NCBI GenBank assembly: GCA_026125625.1
Contig: JAHCKU010000203.1
Coordinates: forward strand, 1-6,060
Direction of reading: 5' to 3'
Length of the DNA: 6,060 nt
Source: Burkholderiales bacterium
GTDB lineage: Bacteria > Pseudomonadota > Gammaproteobacteria > Burkholderiales > SHXO01
Positions within the stretch are counted from its first letter, which is position 1; each line of letters opens with the position of its first letter. The notes under the pieces were generated by a model. It was not told the DNA's origin. It did no database searches and saw only the letters and a program-made list of their open reading frames with translations. Made by a program: the position numbers and the translations under genes. Positions 1 to 6,060 of the stretch are shown here, piece after piece.

Positions 1-1
1 C

Positions 2-2923
2 CCGTGGCCCGAGGCGCTGGCGCCGAAGGATGTGCATGTTCTGCTGGGCGGAATCGTGTCCGTGCAGCAGCCCGCGGCGGAGGTGCGGTTCGCTGCCGGT
101 CAGATCGTGGGGGCACCCGTGCAGGGGCCTGGGCGCGCGGCGGATCTGATTGGTGTGCGCCGCCAAGGCCTGGATCGGCTGGCGTGCGCCACGCCGCACT
201 ATCTGCTGGGCACCTTGTTCGACAATTCACCGGGATACAACTCTTTTCAATGGTGGCAGGAATCTGGTGCCTTGACGCCGCCGCCCAGCGGGGCGCTGCG
301 GGATCTGTTCATCTGCGAGTTCTCCACATATCTGGCCACGGTGTTCGGTTCCACGGCCGCGCACACGGACGCACAGCCGCTGCCCGAACTGGGTTTCGAT
401 CTGCGCGGTTGGGAAGCGGGCCTGGGCAACGCACCATTTATCCAGCCGAGTGGTCTGAACGTGCGGCATCAGCGCCCCGGCAGTCGGCCCGTGCTGCGCG
501 AAGTGGTTCACGCCGGTCGCAGCATCGTGGCGCTGGTCAACGAGTCCGACCTCAGCGGTATCGATGTCGATGAGGGGGTACTGCGTCCCTCGCTGTGGAT
601 CGACTTCGACTATCCGCAGCGCGCCGTGGGTCTCGAGTACGGCTACCTGCCCGACGCGGCGACGGAGGGATCCATTTGGGGCGCCGGTGTGATGCTCATG
701 GCCTACGATGAGCAGGGCCGTTTTGTGGTGGGCGCCGACGGCGACGGCTGCGGGCTCACTGCCGCCGGCGAGAAAGTGGACCCAAACTGCATCAGCGCCA
801 CCATCAGTCGGAACGTCAATGCCAATCGCCTGGACAACCTCATCGGCGTACGTGACAGCGGCGGACGCATCGCCAGCGTGGAGTTGCGTTTCGGTTTCGC
901 GCGCGCCGGGGCAGTGGAAGGTCCCGGCCGGCGCATCGTCGAGCCGCAGGTGGTGAGTCGCATCTGGCGCGAGTCGCTGCCGCCGGCAGCCGTGCTGCAG
1001 GGCCTGGTGGGTGTCGAAGGCGCGCGTACCGGACCGCAGGCGCTGGCGCCCTTCGCGCAACGTTATGGTGTGCCGGCCGGACCGCGCACCTTCGAGCTGC
1101 CTTATCGCTTCGATCGCGCAGTGGCCTTTCTGCGCGGTTTTCGCCTGGAGGCAAGCGATGCGCCGCCGCGCACGCTCAAACGGCTGTCCATCGGCCTGCA
1201 GCAGAACGACATGGTGTTCCACGCGGGTCAGGGTGATACGCTGACGCTCACGCCCTTCGGTTCGGTGCGGCAGACCGAAGGCGGCGGACTGCCCTTCGAC
1301 ATCGTGGCCTACTACACCGTCGTCGCATGGGATTCGCGCCAGGTGGACCTCGGCTACGCGCTAGGCGAGTCGCGTATCGAACTGCATGAACGTCTCAACC
1401 AACTGTGGAATTCCACCTATCCATCTATTCACACCCACGGCCTCTCGTTGCCGGCGCAGGGCGAACGACTGTTCGCCGGGCTGCAGTCGGTGAGCATCGA
1501 ATTGATGGATGAGGACGAGATCGACGAGCTGGTTCTGTGGCCCGGTTACCAACGGGGCGTGCGCTGGGCGTTCGATGATGCCCCTATGCTGCGCGAATTG
1601 TCCGGCGCAACGGTGTGGCGCATGCAGAGTCGGGTCGAGACCGACGAGGATCGCCTGCATTGGAACAATGTGCGCATGGTGCTGCTGGCCGGGCACTCGG
1701 GTAGCCTGTCGCTGGGCGCCGATCTGCCGGCGGACCCGCTGGACGATGTGACCACCGTCCGCGCCTCGCAGAGTTGGTCCAGCCACGTTTTCACCAACAA
1801 CGTGATCGGACCGCGCCTGCCGCCCCGGGCCGTGACCTTCGATCCCGCCGCCATCCGCGATCGCCGGCTCGCCTGGCCGTTGCGTGCTACCGTGCCGTTT
1901 CTGACCCTTGGCCTTACCATGGTCAAAGTCGGAACGCTAGGTGAGCTGGACGTAGAGGCGCGCGGCGAATTCTACGATGGCCGTCTGGTGGACTGGTCGC
2001 TGAGCTATGGATGGAGCCACGATCCGCTCACCTCGGAGACCCATGGCCGCCGGCGCGGCATGCTGGCATTTCCGGTCTTCGGCGCAGTCAATCCGGCCAT
2101 GCCGCGCGCCGGCGGACGGCCGAGTACCGCACCGCTGGTCATGTCCGATGCCGTCATCGGCTGCGAGAACCCCCCGGAGTACCCTGGATTGGTGCAGAAC
2201 ACGGATCGCGTGCCATTGCGCATCGTAGCCGTGCAGCCGTACTACAATCCACACCTGCTCGATGACGATGGCAATGTCATCGAGCGGCCCACGCCGCCGC
2301 GCATGTTCGACTACGAGTTCCTCTGGCGCGGACAGCGCTTCGACGTCGCCGGTCTGCTGGCGCGCCTGCCACTGCATCTGCGCGCCGGGGAGCACTTGCA
2401 GATCCACCCCACCTATACACCGGCGGGACCCGCCGGCGTGCCAGGCACGGCGCTGCCCACTCATGGCGGCTACATTTTGTTCGAGACCGAGCACTCCCCG
2501 TATCCGAACTTCGTGTGGAGCGTCTCAGGCCGAACCGACGGCATTCGCCCCGCGGCACGCTGGAGCGTGCCGCGCGTGCAGCTTGGTGAGATCGCGCCCG
2601 GCACCACGCGTCGCCAGACGGTGCAGCTCGAATCCACCGGTGACGCCCGCCTGTGTGTGACGCGCGCCTATTTCAATGAATCGCCCTCCGGTTTCGCGGT
2701 CTTCAGTCACAGCAATGCGCTCGACCCTGCAGTGTTCACCATCGAGCTCGGTTGCACGCACGCGCAGCCGCAGGACTGCCAGGGCCGCACCGATCTGATC
2801 ATCGAGAGCAATGCCGGCACGCTCACGCTGCCCGTCACCGCCAACGTCGATGAGCCGCCGCTCGAGGTGCCACCCTGCGTGACACCGGAGGACTACTTCC
2901 GCGGATGCCGGGAAGAGGGATGA
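2..2923 (+). CDS. Large beta-rich protein with C-terminal ASH/Ig-like domain, 5' partial
   Basis: I do not recognise this protein as a whole. The frame is open through the left edge. The first in-window start, a GTG at 32, has no usable ribosome site (an AAGGA only one base away) and no signal peptide follows it, so the real start is probably upstream. About 974 codons are visible, ending at a TGA. Counting residues from that GTG, about 190-300 looks like a beta-sandwich: an aromatic strand (LWIDFDYP), then GLEYGYLP, an 'AYDEQGRFVVGADGDG' stretch and 'DNLIGVRDSGGRIASVELRFG'. Residues about 360-450 and 510-600 are also strand-rich with many Trp/Tyr. Residues about 844-938 resemble an ASH/choice-of-anchor D Ig-like domain: P.VQLGEIAPG, then QLESTGDARLCV, and a final strand TLTLPVTANV. 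No catalytic motif, transmembrane segment or sorting signal is visible. Such architecture suits a secreted or surface protein, but the N-terminus that would prove export is missing. The gene is convergent with parE. Confidence 0.85.
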   Translation, partial: PWPEALAPKDVHVLLGGIVSVQQPAAEVRFAAGQIVGAPVQGPGRAADLIGVRRQGLDRLACATPHYLLGTLFDNSPGYNSFQWWQESGALTPPPSGALRDLFICEFSTYLATVFGSTAAHTDAQPLPELGFDLRGWEAGLGNAPFIQPSGLNVRHQRPGSRPVLREVVHAGRSIVALVNESDLSGIDVDEGVLRPSLWIDFDYPQRAVGLEYGYLPDAATEGSIWGAGVMLMAYDEQGRFVVGADGDGCGLTAAGEKVDPNCISATISRNVNANRLDNLIGVRDSGGRIASVELRFGFARAGAVEGPGRRIVEPQVVSRIWRESLPPAAVLQGLVGVEGARTGPQALAPFAQRYGVPAGPRTFELPYRFDRAVAFLRGFRLEASDAPPRTLKRLSIGLQQNDMVFHAGQGDTLTLTPFGSVRQTEGGGLPFDIVAYYTVVAWDSRQVDLGYALGESRIELHERLNQLWNSTYPSIHTHGLSLPAQGERLFAGLQSVSIELMDEDEIDELVLWPGYQRGVRWAFDDAPMLRELSGATVWRMQSRVETDEDRLHWNNVRMVLLAGHSGSLSLGADLPADPLDDVTTVRASQSWSSHVFTNNVIGPRLPPRAVTFDPAAIRDRRLAWPLRATVPFLTLGLTMVKVGTLGELDVEARGEFYDGRLVDWSLSYGWSHDPLTSETHGRRRGMLAFPVFGAVNPAMPRAGGRPSTAPLVMSDAVIGCENPPEYPGLVQNTDRVPLRIVAVQPYYNPHLLDDDGNVIERPTPPRMFDYEFLWRGQRFDVAGLLARLPLHLRAGEHLQIHPTYTPAGPAGVPGTALPTHGGYILFETEHSPYPNFVWSVSGRTDGIRPAARWSVPRVQLGEIAPGTTRRQTVQLESTGDARLCVTRAYFNESPSGFAVFSHSNALDPAVFTIELGCTHAQPQDCQGRTDLIIESNAGTLTLPVTANVDEPPLEVPPCVTPEDYFRGCREEG

Positions 2924-2943
2924 GAGCTGGCCCGGACTCGCCT

Positions 2944-2959
2944 AATTCTCCTGTGAATT
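2944..2959 (+). terminator. Weak hairpin after the large gene
   Basis: AATTC (2944-2948) and GAATT (2955-2959) form a 5-bp inverted repeat with a 6-base loop, 20 bases after the stop codon, followed by TT. The stem is AT-rich and the T run is very short, so it would be a poor intrinsic terminator. It is listed only because of its position. Confidence 0.2.
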
Positions 2960-3029
2960 TTCCGAGCAATGAATTTCGGTACCGTAAGAAGTACCGTCAC
3001 CCGTTGCGCCTGGAGTACCAACTCTGTCA

Positions 3030-3053
3030 GGCGGGCTCAAAACGTCTCCCGCC
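3030..3053. terminator. Candidate hairpin between convergent genes
   Basis: GGCGGG (3030-3035) pairs with CCCGCC (3048-3053) around a 12-base loop. It lies between two genes that both transcribe toward it, where a bidirectional terminator would be expected. Neither strand has a T run after the stem, so if it acts at all it could be a 3'-end stabiliser or an assisted terminator rather than a classic intrinsic one. Confidence 0.3.
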
Positions 3054-3092
3054 GTCTCACCACCGGCTACGGTCTTACCTTACCTCTGTGCG

Positions 3093-3383
3093 CTACAGAT
3101 GCAGCGACGCGAGCATGCGCTCGTGCAGGATGCGAATGACAGCGATGCCGTAATCCGTAGTGACGTAGTAGATGAAGTGATGTTCAGCCGCACGGCGCCG
3201 GTATCCCGGTCGGATGTGACTGCAATCCTGGCCTTGTAACGGCGCCTCTGCCATGGCCGCACAAGTGGCTTCAAGTTCCTGCGTATAGCGCACGGCCTGA
3301 GCGAGCCCCCACTCTCTCACGGTGTAATCGAAGATGCCGTCCAGATCGTCTTGGGCGGCTGGACTCAGGCGGTATTCGGCCAC
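3093..3383 (-). CDS. parE: ParE-type toxin, RelE/ParE superfamily
   Basis: Encodes a 96-residue toxin of the RelE/ParE fold. Characterised ParE members poison DNA gyrase, and this is inferred here from family. The family pattern is clear: N-terminal strand YRLSPAAQDDLDGIFDYT (residues 4-21), two amphipathic helices (about 8-45), then the beta-sheet with GYRRRAAEHHFIYYV (about 60-74) and the typical closing RILHERM (about 84-90). The length is normal for ParE. The start is GTG (3381-3383), six bases after the parD stop codon, with only a weak ribosome site inside the end of parD. This suggests translational coupling that keeps toxin below antitoxin. No frameshift or truncation is visible, so the toxin looks intact. 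The RNA-cleaving RelE subtype is less likely because the partner is a ParD-like ribbon-helix-helix protein. Confidence 0.92.
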   Translation of the reverse strand: MAEYRLSPAAQDDLDGIFDYTVREWGLAQAVRYTQELEATCAAMAEAPLQGQDCSHIRPGYRRRAAEHHFIYYVTTDYGIAVIRILHERMLASLHL

Positions 3384-3389
3384 TCGCGG

Positions 3390-3638
3390 TCAGCCGCCGT
3401 GCTGCGTGATCTTCCGGCGGGTGAAGGCTGCAAAGTCGAACGGTTGCGGTTCACCGCTACGCTCGCCTTCGATCAGCGCCTGGCGCAGCCCTTCGATCTG
3501 CGCGGCCCGCTCCTGCTCGCGACGGATAAGGTCGCGGATCAGTTCGCTGTCATTGGTGAAGCGACCAGCCTCGACCTGGGCGGTAATCCAGGCATCCTGC
3601 GTCTCGGTCACGGTGATGGTCTTGCGTACGGTGGCCAT
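3390..3638 (-). CDS. parD: ParD-type antitoxin, ribbon-helix-helix
   Basis: Encodes an 82-residue antitoxin, first gene of the operon. Residues about 3-10 (VRKTITVT) form the DNA-contacting strand of a ribbon-helix-helix domain. Helix A (about 12-22, DAWITAQVEAG) and helix B (about 26-45, NDSELIRDLIRREQERAAQ) follow, and the acidic/Phe-rich tail (about 60-82, GEPQPFDFAAFTRRK) is the part that wraps the toxin in the family. The ATG at 3636-3638 was chosen over an in-frame TTG at 3651-3653 because a GAGGA ribosome site sits 8 bases upstream of the ATG and the family begins with MATVRK-like residues. The dimer is expected to repress its own promoter, with ParE as co-repressor. The tandem repeat at 3709-3726 is the best operator candidate. 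Confidence 0.92.
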   Translation of the reverse strand: MATVRKTITVTETQDAWITAQVEAGRFTNDSELIRDLIRREQERAAQIEGLRQALIEGERSGEPQPFDFAAFTRRKITQHGG

Positions 3639-3646
3639 GGGTCGAA

Positions 3647-3651
3647 TCCTC
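3647..3651 (-). promoter_or_regulatory. Ribosome binding site deciding the parD start
   Basis: On the minus strand this reads GAGGA, 8 bases before the ATG of parD. It lies over the alternative TTG start, which argues against the longer version of the protein. Confidence 0.7.
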
Positions 3652-3661
3652 AAATGTCTGT

Positions 3662-3687
3662 TCTGGGAAGGTCCGGAGCAGCCCAGA
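3662..3687. repeat. Inverted repeat upstream of parD
   Basis: TCTGGG (3662-3667) and CCCAGA (3682-3687) form perfect 6-bp arms around 14 bases. A second small palindrome, TCCGGA, lies inside. It sits upstream of parD, probably in its leader or promoter region, where it could be a second ParD/ParDE contact or a leader hairpin. A palindromic TGATATCA follows at 3688-3695; on the minus strand it contains TATCAT, a possible -10 box for parDE, but no matching -35 was found. Confidence 0.4.
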
Positions 3688-3708
3688 TGATATCAAACGC
3701 GCAAATAG

Positions 3709-3726
3709 TCATACATATTCATACAT
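3709..3726. repeat. Perfect tandem 8-bp repeat, candidate ParD operator
   Basis: TCATACAT occurs at 3709-3716 and again at 3719-3726. The period is 10 bases, about one helical turn, so both copies face the same side of the DNA. Ribbon-helix-helix repressors such as ParD typically bind short tandem sites in this way. It lies about 70 bases upstream of the parD start, in the AT-rich divergent region. Its assignment to ParD is inference, since the MerR-like protein also has its promoter close by. Confidence 0.5.
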
Positions 3727-3727
3727 C

Positions 3728-3756
3728 TTGGCTTATCGCGGCTGAAAGTTTATTTT
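3728..3756 (+). promoter_or_regulatory. Candidate sigma-70 promoter for the MerR/VIT-VWA operon
   Basis: TTGGCT (3728-3733) matches 4 of 6 of the -35 consensus, and TATTTT (3751-3756) matches 4 of 6 of the -10 consensus, with the ideal 17-base spacing. Transcription would begin near 3763, giving a leader of about 34 bases. The large dyad at 3755-3787 would then cover the -10 box and start site, a repressing position. A consensus TTGACA at 3755-3760 was also considered as a -35, but no credible -10 follows it and the start would fall almost on the ATG. Confidence 0.35.
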
Positions 3757-3787
3757 GACACTTGATTAAGACAGTAATTAGTGGCAA
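3755..3787. promoter_or_regulatory. 33-bp dyad, candidate operator of the MerR-like regulator
   Basis: The left arm TTGACACT (3755-3762) and the right arm AGTGGCAA (3780-3787) are inverted copies matching at 7 of 8 positions, separated by 17 AT-rich bases. The dyad ends 9 bases before the ATG of the MerR-like gene. MerR-family dimers bind dyads in their own promoters, so autoregulation of the operon is the simplest reading. The binding protein is inferred, not shown. Confidence 0.5.
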
Positions 3788-3796
3788 TTTAGGTGC

Positions 3797-4300
3797 ATGC
3801 ACACTCCAGACCTCCCACCACAGGACCCGACCTACTCAGCCGACGAGCTGGCGGCTCTCAGTGGATTTCCACGTCGCACCATCCGGTACTACATCCAGCT
3901 GGGTCTGCTTGACCGGCCTATAGGGGAAACCCGCGCAGCCCATTACGGCTGGCAGCACCTCTCCCGCTTGTTGCGCATCCGCGAATTGACCGAACAGGGG
4001 CATTCGCTGGACCAGATCGGGCGGATGTTCAATGCGCCGACCGCGGCTCCCACGCCAACGGGCCCGGCACCGGGAACGATCTCGATCCAGAGTCAGGTCC
4101 ACTTGGCGTCGGGCCTTGCCCTCACGATCGACCCGGCTCTCGCCAACCTTTCCCCCGAAGAACTGCGCGCCCTCGCGCGCGATGTCCTGAGCGCCTACCA
4201 GCGCCTTACCCAACAAAAGGATGAGTCCCACCATGCTCGCCACGAAGTCGAAGCCGGCCCGCAGGCTGCAACCGATAAGGAATCTCGCGATGAACGCTGA
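3797..4300 (+). CDS. MerR-family HTH transcriptional regulator
   Basis: Encodes a 167-residue one-component regulator. Residues 13-41 are the MerR winged helix-turn-helix (YSADELAALSGFPRRTIRYYIQ, then GLLDRP), and residues 50-78 give the wing and second helix pair (YGWQHLSRLLRIREL..QGHSLDQIGRMF). A Pro/Ala/Thr linker follows (about 80-95), then two strands (about 96-113, TISIQSQVHLASGLALTI) and a helix (about 119-141, LSPEELRALARDVLSAYQRL). The long dimerisation coiled coil of classic MerR and its metal-binding cysteines are absent, so this is not a mercury or other thiol-metal sensor. The strand-rich tail may bind a ligand or partner protein. The start has only a weak AGG three bases upstream. 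The end overlaps the VIT-VWA gene, so the two are almost certainly co-transcribed. The VIT-VWA protein or its process is the likely regulatory target. Confidence 0.85.
   Translation: MHTPDLPPQDPTYSADELAALSGFPRRTIRYYIQLGLLDRPIGETRAAHYGWQHLSRLLRIRELTEQGHSLDQIGRMFNAPTAAPTPTGPAPGTISIQSQVHLASGLALTIDPALANLSPEELRALARDVLSAYQRLTQQKDESHHARHEVEAGPQAATDKESRDER
4276..4282 (+). promoter_or_regulatory. Ribosome binding site for the VIT-VWA gene
   Basis: TAAGGAA lies 7 bases before the ATG at 4290, inside the end of the MerR-like gene. It supports that start and coupled translation. An alternative in-frame ATG at 4233 has AAAGGA about 11 bases upstream, a less ideal spacing. Confidence 0.6.
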
Positions 4301-6060
4301 ATTGCACCCCTGTCTGCGTACCGAAGAAGGGGCTCGCGTCCCGCTCACTGCTGTCTCGGCCACTGGCCGGCTCGATGGACTGTTGTTCGAGTTGACTGTC
4401 GAACAGCACTACCGCAACACCTCCACCAAGGCGATCGAGACCGTCTACACATTCCCGCTCCCTCTCAACGCAGTGCTGCTCGCTTTCGAGCTGGAACTGA
4501 ACGGCACAAAGCATATGGCCACTGCCTTTGGACGCCAGCAAGCCGAACGCAAGTACGAGAATGCCATCGACGAGGGCGACTCGGCTGCACTGCTCGTCCA
4601 CAACGGCAACGGCCTCTATACCGCGACGGTCGCGAATCTGAAGCCTGGTGAAGAAGCCACCGCGCGATATCGTTATGCGAAGCTGTTGCGAGCGCATCGC
4701 AACCAAGTGCGCTTGAACCTCCCGACCGTCATTGCCCCGCGCTATGGCAACCCCGCCGACGCGGGGCTCGAAGGACCGGCGATCCCCGGTGCGGAACTGC
4801 TGATCGAGTATCCGTTCGCCCTACGTATCGAGATCGCCGGCGTCACTGATGCTGCGCGCTTGAACTCTCCCTCGCACAAGATCGCCACCACCGCAACCGA
4901 GGGAGGACTGGCCGTGGAAATCGCCCACGGCGGATTCCTGGACCGCGACTTCGTGCTCGTGCTGGATCATCCCGCCGCACTCGCCAGAACCCTCGTCGCC
5001 GCCGACGGCGATGGCTACGTTGCGCTCGCTACCGCAGTATTGCCGGCAAAGGAAGCCGACAACCGGCCACTGGTAGTGAAACTGCTGCTGGACTGCTCCG
5101 GCTCGATGGGTGGCGACAGTACCGACGCTGCCAGGCGTGCCCTCGTGCAGATCCTGGGCAGTCTCACCGAATCGGACCGGTTCAGCCTTACCCGATTCGG
5201 GTCGCACGTCGAACATGTCACTGAGGGACTGGAACCCGCTGATACCCATTCGATCAAGCCTGCAACACATCTCGTGCAGCGAATGGACGCGGATTTGGGC
5301 GGCACGAACATGCCGCAGGCGATCCAGGCGACTGTCAGTATTCCGGTCCCGACTGGCGCCAAAGCTGACCTGGTCCTCATCACGGACGGCGAGGTTTATA
5401 GCGTGGACCAGGTGGTCGAGATTGCCGAGCGGTCTGCGCATCGACTGTTCGTGGTCGCCATCGGTGCCGCGCCGAACGAAGCGCTTGCGCGCAAGGTCAG
5501 TGAACGTACTGGCGGTGCCTGCGATTTCGTCGCTGCTGGCGAGCGCGTTGAGCCCGCGATCCTGCGCATGTTCGGGCGTCTGCGCGCCACGCCGCGCACG
5601 GTCGGTGAAATCCAGTGGTCGGAAACCTCCGACTGGACCGCTCCACTGCCCGCAGCCGTATTTCCGAACGACACGATCCACCTCATGGCCGGGTTTCGTA
5701 GCCGGCCCAGTGCACCGGTCACGGTCACGATCAACGGGGAACATGACGAGCATGCGACGCTAACGTTGCCCGCAGCCGGGCAGCTGCTCGCCGGCGACAT
5801 CCTCCCACGCCTCGCAACCGCACAACGCCTGGCCGCATTGCCGGACGAAGCGGCACGCGAACTCGCCATTCGGTATCAGCTCGTTTCGGAACATACGAGC
5901 CTGGTCCTGGTAGCCGAACGCGCAGATGAAGACAAGGTTAAGGAACTGCCCCGCACCATTGCCGTGCCGCACATGCTAGCAGCAGGTTGGGGCGGCGCGG
6001 GGCGCGTTAAATCGGTAGCCGATAGGGACGTACGTGTGCAACGACAGGCTTGCTTCGCTC
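4290..6060 (+). CDS. VIT and VWA domain protein, 3' partial
   Basis: The frame is open to the right edge (590 codons visible). Residues about 10-140 are a VIT domain with the hallmarks YTFPLPLNA, a central Gly-rich strand, RQQAERKYENAIDEG, and LYTATVANLKPGEE. Residues about 262-430 are a von Willebrand A domain with a full metal-ion-dependent adhesion site: DCSGS (Asp268, Ser270, Ser272), Thr339 in GGTN and Asp366 in TDGE. A conserved C-terminal region follows (about 435-580), ending in LVSEHTSLVLV and MLAAGWGG. This is the ITIH/PARP4-like arrangement also found in many bacteria. VWA domains bind protein partners through a divalent cation; no enzymatic activity is expected from the visible part. 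There is no signal peptide, so it is probably cytosolic. The ATG at 4290 overlaps the regulator gene by 11 bases and has a good ribosome site. An in-frame ATG at 4233 would add 19 basic residues. The substrate or partner is unknown. Confidence 0.93.
   Translation, partial: MNAELHPCLRTEEGARVPLTAVSATGRLDGLLFELTVEQHYRNTSTKAIETVYTFPLPLNAVLLAFELELNGTKHMATAFGRQQAERKYENAIDEGDSAALLVHNGNGLYTATVANLKPGEEATARYRYAKLLRAHRNQVRLNLPTVIAPRYGNPADAGLEGPAIPGAELLIEYPFALRIEIAGVTDAARLNSPSHKIATTATEGGLAVEIAHGGFLDRDFVLVLDHPAALARTLVAADGDGYVALATAVLPAKEADNRPLVVKLLLDCSGSMGGDSTDAARRALVQILGSLTESDRFSLTRFGSHVEHVTEGLEPADTHSIKPATHLVQRMDADLGGTNMPQAIQATVSIPVPTGAKADLVLITDGEVYSVDQVVEIAERSAHRLFVVAIGAAPNEALARKVSERTGGACDFVAAGERVEPAILRMFGRLRATPRTVGEIQWSETSDWTAPLPAAVFPNDTIHLMAGFRSRPSAPVTVTINGEHDEHATLTLPAAGQLLAGDILPRLATAQRLAALPDEAARELAIRYQLVSEHTSLVLVAERADEDKVKELPRTIAVPHMLAAGWGGAGRVKSVADRDVRVQRQACFA

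Larger units (their letters stand above)
2924..3092. other. Non-coding spacer between convergent genes
   Basis: This spacer separates the TGA of the large gene from the TAG of parE on the other strand. It is less GC-rich than the flanking genes. It holds an AT-rich short inverted repeat (2944-2959), three GTACC words (2979, 2991, 3015), and a GC hairpin (3030-3053). No promoter or RNA gene is convincing. An 82-codon frame crossing it from 2905 to 3153 has no family resemblance and overlaps parE, so it was not called. Confidence 0.6.

Noticed and set aside
32..34. GTG as true start of the large protein
   Set aside because: No properly spaced ribosome site, no signal peptide after it, and the frame is open upstream to the window edge.
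227..1222. 331-codon minus-strand frame inside the large gene
   Set aside because: Antisense shadow in high-GC DNA; Arg/His/Gln-rich with no domain pattern, while the plus frame has coherent beta-domain composition.
2905..3153. 82-codon plus-strand frame spanning the convergent spacer
   Set aside because: Overlaps the ends of both neighbouring genes, has biased residues and no family likeness.
3334..3758. Plus-strand frames of 118 and 135 codons opposite parDE
   Set aside because: They lie across parD and the start of parE, which match their families end to end; the plus-strand products look like shadow translation.
3797..4300. Regulator as a mercury or copper sensor of the classic MerR type
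   Set aside because: No cysteine is present in the protein and the usual C-terminal coiled coil with metal loop is missing.
4821..5753. 310-codon minus-strand frame inside the VIT-VWA gene
   Set aside because: The plus strand encodes the unmistakable VWA MIDAS motif over the same bases; the antisense product has no recognisable motif.

Overview
High-GC bacterial DNA, most likely from a proteobacterium. This rests on the strong G/C third-position bias of the long reading frames, the proteobacterial-looking ParDE proteins and the Shine-Dalgarno style starts. Species and replicon type cannot be read from the window. No rRNA, tRNA, CRISPR array, transposase or integrase was seen.

Layout: (1) Bases 2-2923 (+) hold the 3' part of a very large gene whose 5' end lies outside the window. 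It encodes a beta-rich, probably multidomain protein with no recognised enzymatic motif; its C-terminus looks like an ASH/choice-of-anchor Ig-like domain. (2) Bases 2924-3092 are non-coding, between convergent genes, with short inverted and direct repeats but no strong terminator. (3) Bases 3093-3638 (-) hold a compact parD-parE type II toxin-antitoxin operon. (4) Bases 3639-3796 are an AT-rich divergent intergenic region. It carries a perfect tandem 8-bp repeat, a candidate promoter and a 33-bp dyad just before the next gene. (5) Bases 3797-6060 (+) hold a two-gene operon: a MerR-type HTH regulator, then an overlapping gene for a VIT + VWA domain protein with a complete MIDAS metal site, cut by the right edge.

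How they may work together: ParD should neutralise ParE and repress its own operon. The MerR-like protein probably controls its own transcript, and therefore the VIT-VWA gene, through the dyad upstream; this is inference. The VIT-VWA protein has no visible signal peptide, so a cytosolic metal-dependent protein-binding or scaffold role is more likely than an extracellular adhesin role. The MerR/VIT-VWA pair is the most interesting part of the window, because a one-component regulator is translationally coupled to an ITIH/PARP4-like domain architecture whose bacterial role is poorly defined. Its remaining partners, if any, lie beyond the right edge.
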